DNA from: Polaromonas sp.
Lineage (GTDB): Bacteria > Pseudomonadota > Gammaproteobacteria > Burkholderiales > Burkholderiaceae_C
Assembly: GCF_029945685.1 (NCBI RefSeq)
Contig: NZ_JAQSDA010000024.1
Location: 22,477 to 86,476, forward strand
DNA: 64,000 bases
Direction of reading: 5' to 3'
The position numbers and the translations under genes were made by a program. Positions 61,728-64,000 of this stretch are shown one piece after another (positions within the stretch are counted from its first letter, which is position 1; every line of letters begins with the position of its first letter). The notes under the pieces were generated by a model that saw only the letters and a list, made by a program, of their open reading frames with translations, was not told the origin of the DNA and made no database searches.

Positions 61728-62507
61728 ATGGCTCATGATGCGAGCATGTCAACAACTTCTTCAGCGACTTTCCCCTGGTTGCACCGGCTGGCGGCCGCCA
61801 CCCTGGCCGGCTCCGTCCTCGCCCTCGCTCCAGCGCTGGCCGCCGCACCTTTTGAAGACACCATCGCCCAACGCACCATGGCCTGTACCGCCTGCCACGG
61901 CGCCCAGGGTCGCGCCGGCCCCGACGGCTACTACCCGCGCCTGGCCGGCAAACCCGCCGGTTACCTGTACAACCAGTTGCTCAACTTCCGCGACGGCCGG
62001 CGCCACTACGCGCTGATGACACAGCTCGTCGATCCGCTGTCCGACGACTACCTGATGGAAATTGCGCGCTACTTCTCGGCGCTGGAGCTGCCCTACCCAC
62101 CCCCGGCCGCACCCGCTGCTGCACCCGGGGTGCTGCAACGCGGACAGGCGCTGGTTTTGCAGGGTGACCCCGGCCAGCGCCTGCCGGCCTGCGTGTCCTG
62201 CCACGGTCAGGCCATGACCGGGGTCACCCCCCACGTCCCGGGCCTGCTGGGGCTGCCGCGCGACTACCTGAACGCGCAGCTCGGCGCCTGGCGTACCGGA
62301 CAGCGGCGCGCCCACGCGCCGGACTGCATGGCCAACATCGTCCGGCAGATGAGCGACGCAGACATCCATGCGGCCACCAGCTGGCTGGCTGCCCAGCCCC
62401 TGCCGGCCAGCAGCAAACCAGCAGCAGCGGCCCCGCCAGTCGCGCCCGGCAGCCTTGTGGTGCCGGCCTGCGGCAGCGCCGCTGCTCCCCGGGGCACCCG
62501 GCCATGA
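61728..62507 (+). CDS. Diheme cytochrome c (c4-like), exported
   Basis: 259 residues. Signal peptide (LAAATLAGSVLALAPALAAA) and two heme sites CTACH (53-57) and CVSCH (155-159), each in a c4-type domain (PRLAGKPAGYLYNQLLNFRDG and PGLLGLPRDYLNAQLGAWR). Alternate ATG at 61746. Overlaps the next cytochrome by ATGA. An electron carrier for a periplasmic dehydrogenase that is not in the window. Confidence 0.9.
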   Translation: MAHDASMSTTSSATFPWLHRLAAATLAGSVLALAPALAAAPFEDTIAQRTMACTACHGAQGRAGPDGYYPRLAGKPAGYLYNQLLNFRDGRRHYALMTQLVDPLSDDYLMEIARYFSALELPYPPPAAPAAAPGVLQRGQALVLQGDPGQRLPACVSCHGQAMTGVTPHVPGLLGLPRDYLNAQLGAWRTGQRRAHAPDCMANIVRQMSDADIHAATSWLAAQPLPASSKPAAAAPPVAPGSLVVPACGSAAAPRGTRP

Positions 62508-63781
62508 ACAGGCTGACCACCTGGATCCTCGGCAGCGCGGCGACGGCGCTGGCACTGGCCGCCCTCGTCTGGCAACTCAATGTGCGGGACGAAGCCGATG
62601 TCACCACCCCGGTGGCCACTGCAGCCGCCCTGCCGGCGCGCATAGAACGTGGCGCCTACCTCGCACGCGCTGGCAACTGCATGAGCTGCCACACCACCCG
62701 CGGCGGCACGCCCTACGCCGGCGGCCGCGGCATAGCCACGCCCTTCGGCACAGTTTTCTCAAGCAACCTGACACCCGACCCCGGCACCGGCATCGGCCAG
62801 TGGACGCCCACCCATTTCTGGCGTGCCATGCACAACGGCCGCTCCCGTGACGGCCGCCTGCTCTACCCGGCCTTCCCCTACACCAACTACACCGAAGTCA
62901 CACGGGAAGACTCGGACGCGCTCTACGCCTACCTGCACAGCCTGCCCCCCGCCGTCCAGCCCAACACACCCCATACCCTGCGCTGGCCCTTCAGCACACA
63001 GGCCGCGCTGGCGGTGTGGCGTGCCCTGTATTTCAGCCCCGGGCATTACGAGCCGGAAACGAACCAGACGGCCGAGTGGAACCGAGGCGCCTACCTGGTG
63101 CGTGGCCTGGGCCACTGCAGCGCCTGCCACAGCACGCGCAATGCGCTGGGGGCTACCAACACCCCGCTGGACCTGGCTGGCGGCCTGATCCCGATGCAGA
63201 ACTGGTACGCACCCTCGCTGACCTCGGCCTCGGAGGCCGGCGTGGCAGCCTGGTCGCCGCAGGACATTGCGGCCCTGCTCAAGACCGGTGTGTCGCCGCG
63301 CGGCTCGGTGCTCGGGCCCATGGCCGAGGTGGTGCTGCACAGCACCCAGCACCTGAGCGATCCCGACCTGACGGCGATGGCCGTGTTCCTCAAATCGCTG
63401 CCGCCCGCGCCGGCGGTCCACGCTTCCACCGCGGCGCCTGGCCCGACCACGGCCGCCGGCGCCAAGCTCTACGAGCAGCATTGCGCGCAGTGCCACGGCG
63501 ACCAGGGGCAAGGCGTGCCCGGCGCCTACCCGCCGCTGGCCGGCAACCGCGCCGTGACCATGGCCTCCACCGCCAATCTCGTGCAGATCGTGCTCAATGG
63601 CGGATATGCCCCGGCAACGGCCGGCAACCCGCGCCCCTTCGGCATGCCGCCGTTTGTGCTGGTGCTCGACGACACCGAGCTGGCCACGCTGCTGACTTAC
63701 CTGCGCAGCGCCTGGGGCCACCAGGCAAGCGCGGTGACGCCTACCGAGATCCATCGCATGCGGGGGGAGAATCAGCGGTGA
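62504..63781 (+). CDS. Triheme cytochrome c subunit (alcohol/gluconate dehydrogenase type)
   Basis: 425 residues. N-terminal signal or anchor (WILGSAATALALAALVW) and three heme sites: CMSCH (59-63), CSACH (205-209) and CAQCH (327-331), with GGRGIATPFGTVFSSNLTPD and LVRGLGHCSACHSTRN family landmarks. Such subunits link FAD- or PQQ-dependent dehydrogenases to the respiratory chain. The catalytic subunits are absent here. Confidence 0.92.
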   Translation: MNRLTTWILGSAATALALAALVWQLNVRDEADVTTPVATAAALPARIERGAYLARAGNCMSCHTTRGGTPYAGGRGIATPFGTVFSSNLTPDPGTGIGQWTPTHFWRAMHNGRSRDGRLLYPAFPYTNYTEVTREDSDALYAYLHSLPPAVQPNTPHTLRWPFSTQAALAVWRALYFSPGHYEPETNQTAEWNRGAYLVRGLGHCSACHSTRNALGATNTPLDLAGGLIPMQNWYAPSLTSASEAGVAAWSPQDIAALLKTGVSPRGSVLGPMAEVVLHSTQHLSDPDLTAMAVFLKSLPPAPAVHASTAAPGPTTAAGAKLYEQHCAQCHGDQGQGVPGAYPPLAGNRAVTMASTANLVQIVLNGGYAPATAGNPRPFGMPPFVLVLDDTELATLLTYLRSAWGHQASAVTPTEIHRMRGENQR

Positions 63782-63839
63782 ATGTTGGCTGCCTTTTTTG
63801 CTTGCTCGATCTGGAGTGGTGCCTCCAGCAAGCCGGGGG

Positions 63840-64000
63840 TTGCCCGGCGGCAACTCACTTTTCTTTTGCGTCGCCAAAAGAAAAGTAAGCAAAAGAAAAG
63901 GCGACCCTGCTGTCTGCGTCCCTCCGCTTCGCTGCGGGCAACCTGCGGTGCTCGGTCCAGCCGGGGTCGAGCTCGAACTCGCCTTCGGCTCAGACAATCG
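63840..64000. repeat. Hairpin-forming interspersed element at the right edge
   Basis: ACTTTTCTTTTG (63857-63868) and CAAAAGAAAAGT (63875-63886) are perfect 12-base arms around CGTCGC. The hairpin is followed by a CAAAAGAAAAGGCGACC stretch and a GCTTCGCTGCGGGCAACC segment. I recognise this arrangement from memory as a repeat common in Comamonadaceae genomes. It follows the cytochrome operon and could also terminate it. Confidence 0.6.

Noticed and set aside
1..64000. Prophage, insertion sequence, integron or toxin-antitoxin system
   Set aside because: No transposase, integrase, capsid or antitoxin-like gene was found; the repeats seen have no associated mobility gene.

Overview
This 64 kb window is a dense, high-GC chromosomal segment. 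It fits a betaproteobacterium of the Burkholderiales, most likely Comamonadaceae (a Polaromonas, Rhodoferax or Variovorax relative). The evidence is the gene repertoire (an E. coli-type gshA, rluE, dusC, DUF2242 lipoprotein, NhaR, NodT-type efflux channel) and a dispersed intergenic repeat with the core ATAGCTGCTTGCGC. That genus-level placement is inference. I see no phage, insertion sequence, CRISPR array, rRNA or replication origin. There is one tRNA, tRNA-Ala(CGC), at 6722-6797.

Layout. 1-5.8 kb: two SRPBCC proteins under paired palindromes, a haloacid dehalogenase, a GNAT remnant, an isochorismatase-like hydrolase facing its probable GlxA-type regulator, a YeeE/YedE half-transporter pair, rluE and a methyltransferase. 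5.8-12.4 kb: DUF2242 lipoprotein, tRNA-Ala, an SGNH esterase, a secreted protein made of two repeats, an FG-GAP protein, an AhpD-like protein, a DHH phosphoesterase and a TerB-like protein. 12.5-17.0 kb: a small membrane protein and an ABC/FtsX/HlyD/TetR export operon, flanked by an intact and a broken copy of the TerB-like gene. 17.2-29 kb: hybrid histidine kinase, then a stress-flavoured run (Cys-less Rrf2 regulator, Usp, TerC, zinc-ribbon protein, short HPF, NhaR), a lone molybdenum hydroxylase large subunit with an in-frame repeat insertion, a single-domain response regulator, two Hsp20 genes behind a sigma-32-like promoter, and a YlqF-type GTPase.

29-42 kb: DJ-1 protein, gshA, esterase, SGNH hydrolase plus TspO, an unknown Ala/Pro-rich protein, MFS transporter, L,D-transpeptidase, SDR, NUDIX hydrolase, dusC and an HMA-fold protein without metal-binding cysteines. 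42-50.5 kb: a complete RND tripartite efflux operon (adaptor, pump, outer-membrane channel) behind a MerR/CueR-type promoter, next to an alpha/beta hydrolase that has lost its catalytic residues and a divergent LysR regulator with a clear palindromic site. 50.6-64 kb: small membrane and housekeeping genes (DUF808, DUF2177, metallophosphoesterase, ogt, GNAT, SDR, ferredoxin), an M14 peptidase/hydrolase pair, a MocR regulator facing a diheme plus triheme cytochrome c operon, and a hairpin-forming repeat at the right edge.

The parts most worth following are the efflux region at 41.7-49.5 kb (metal-type promoter, degenerate HMA protein, dead hydrolase), the TerB duplication bracketing the export cassette, the repeat inserted inside a molybdoenzyme gene, and several perfect palindromes that look like operators. 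Many genes use GTG or TTG starts; starts below were chosen from ribosome-binding sites and signal peptides.
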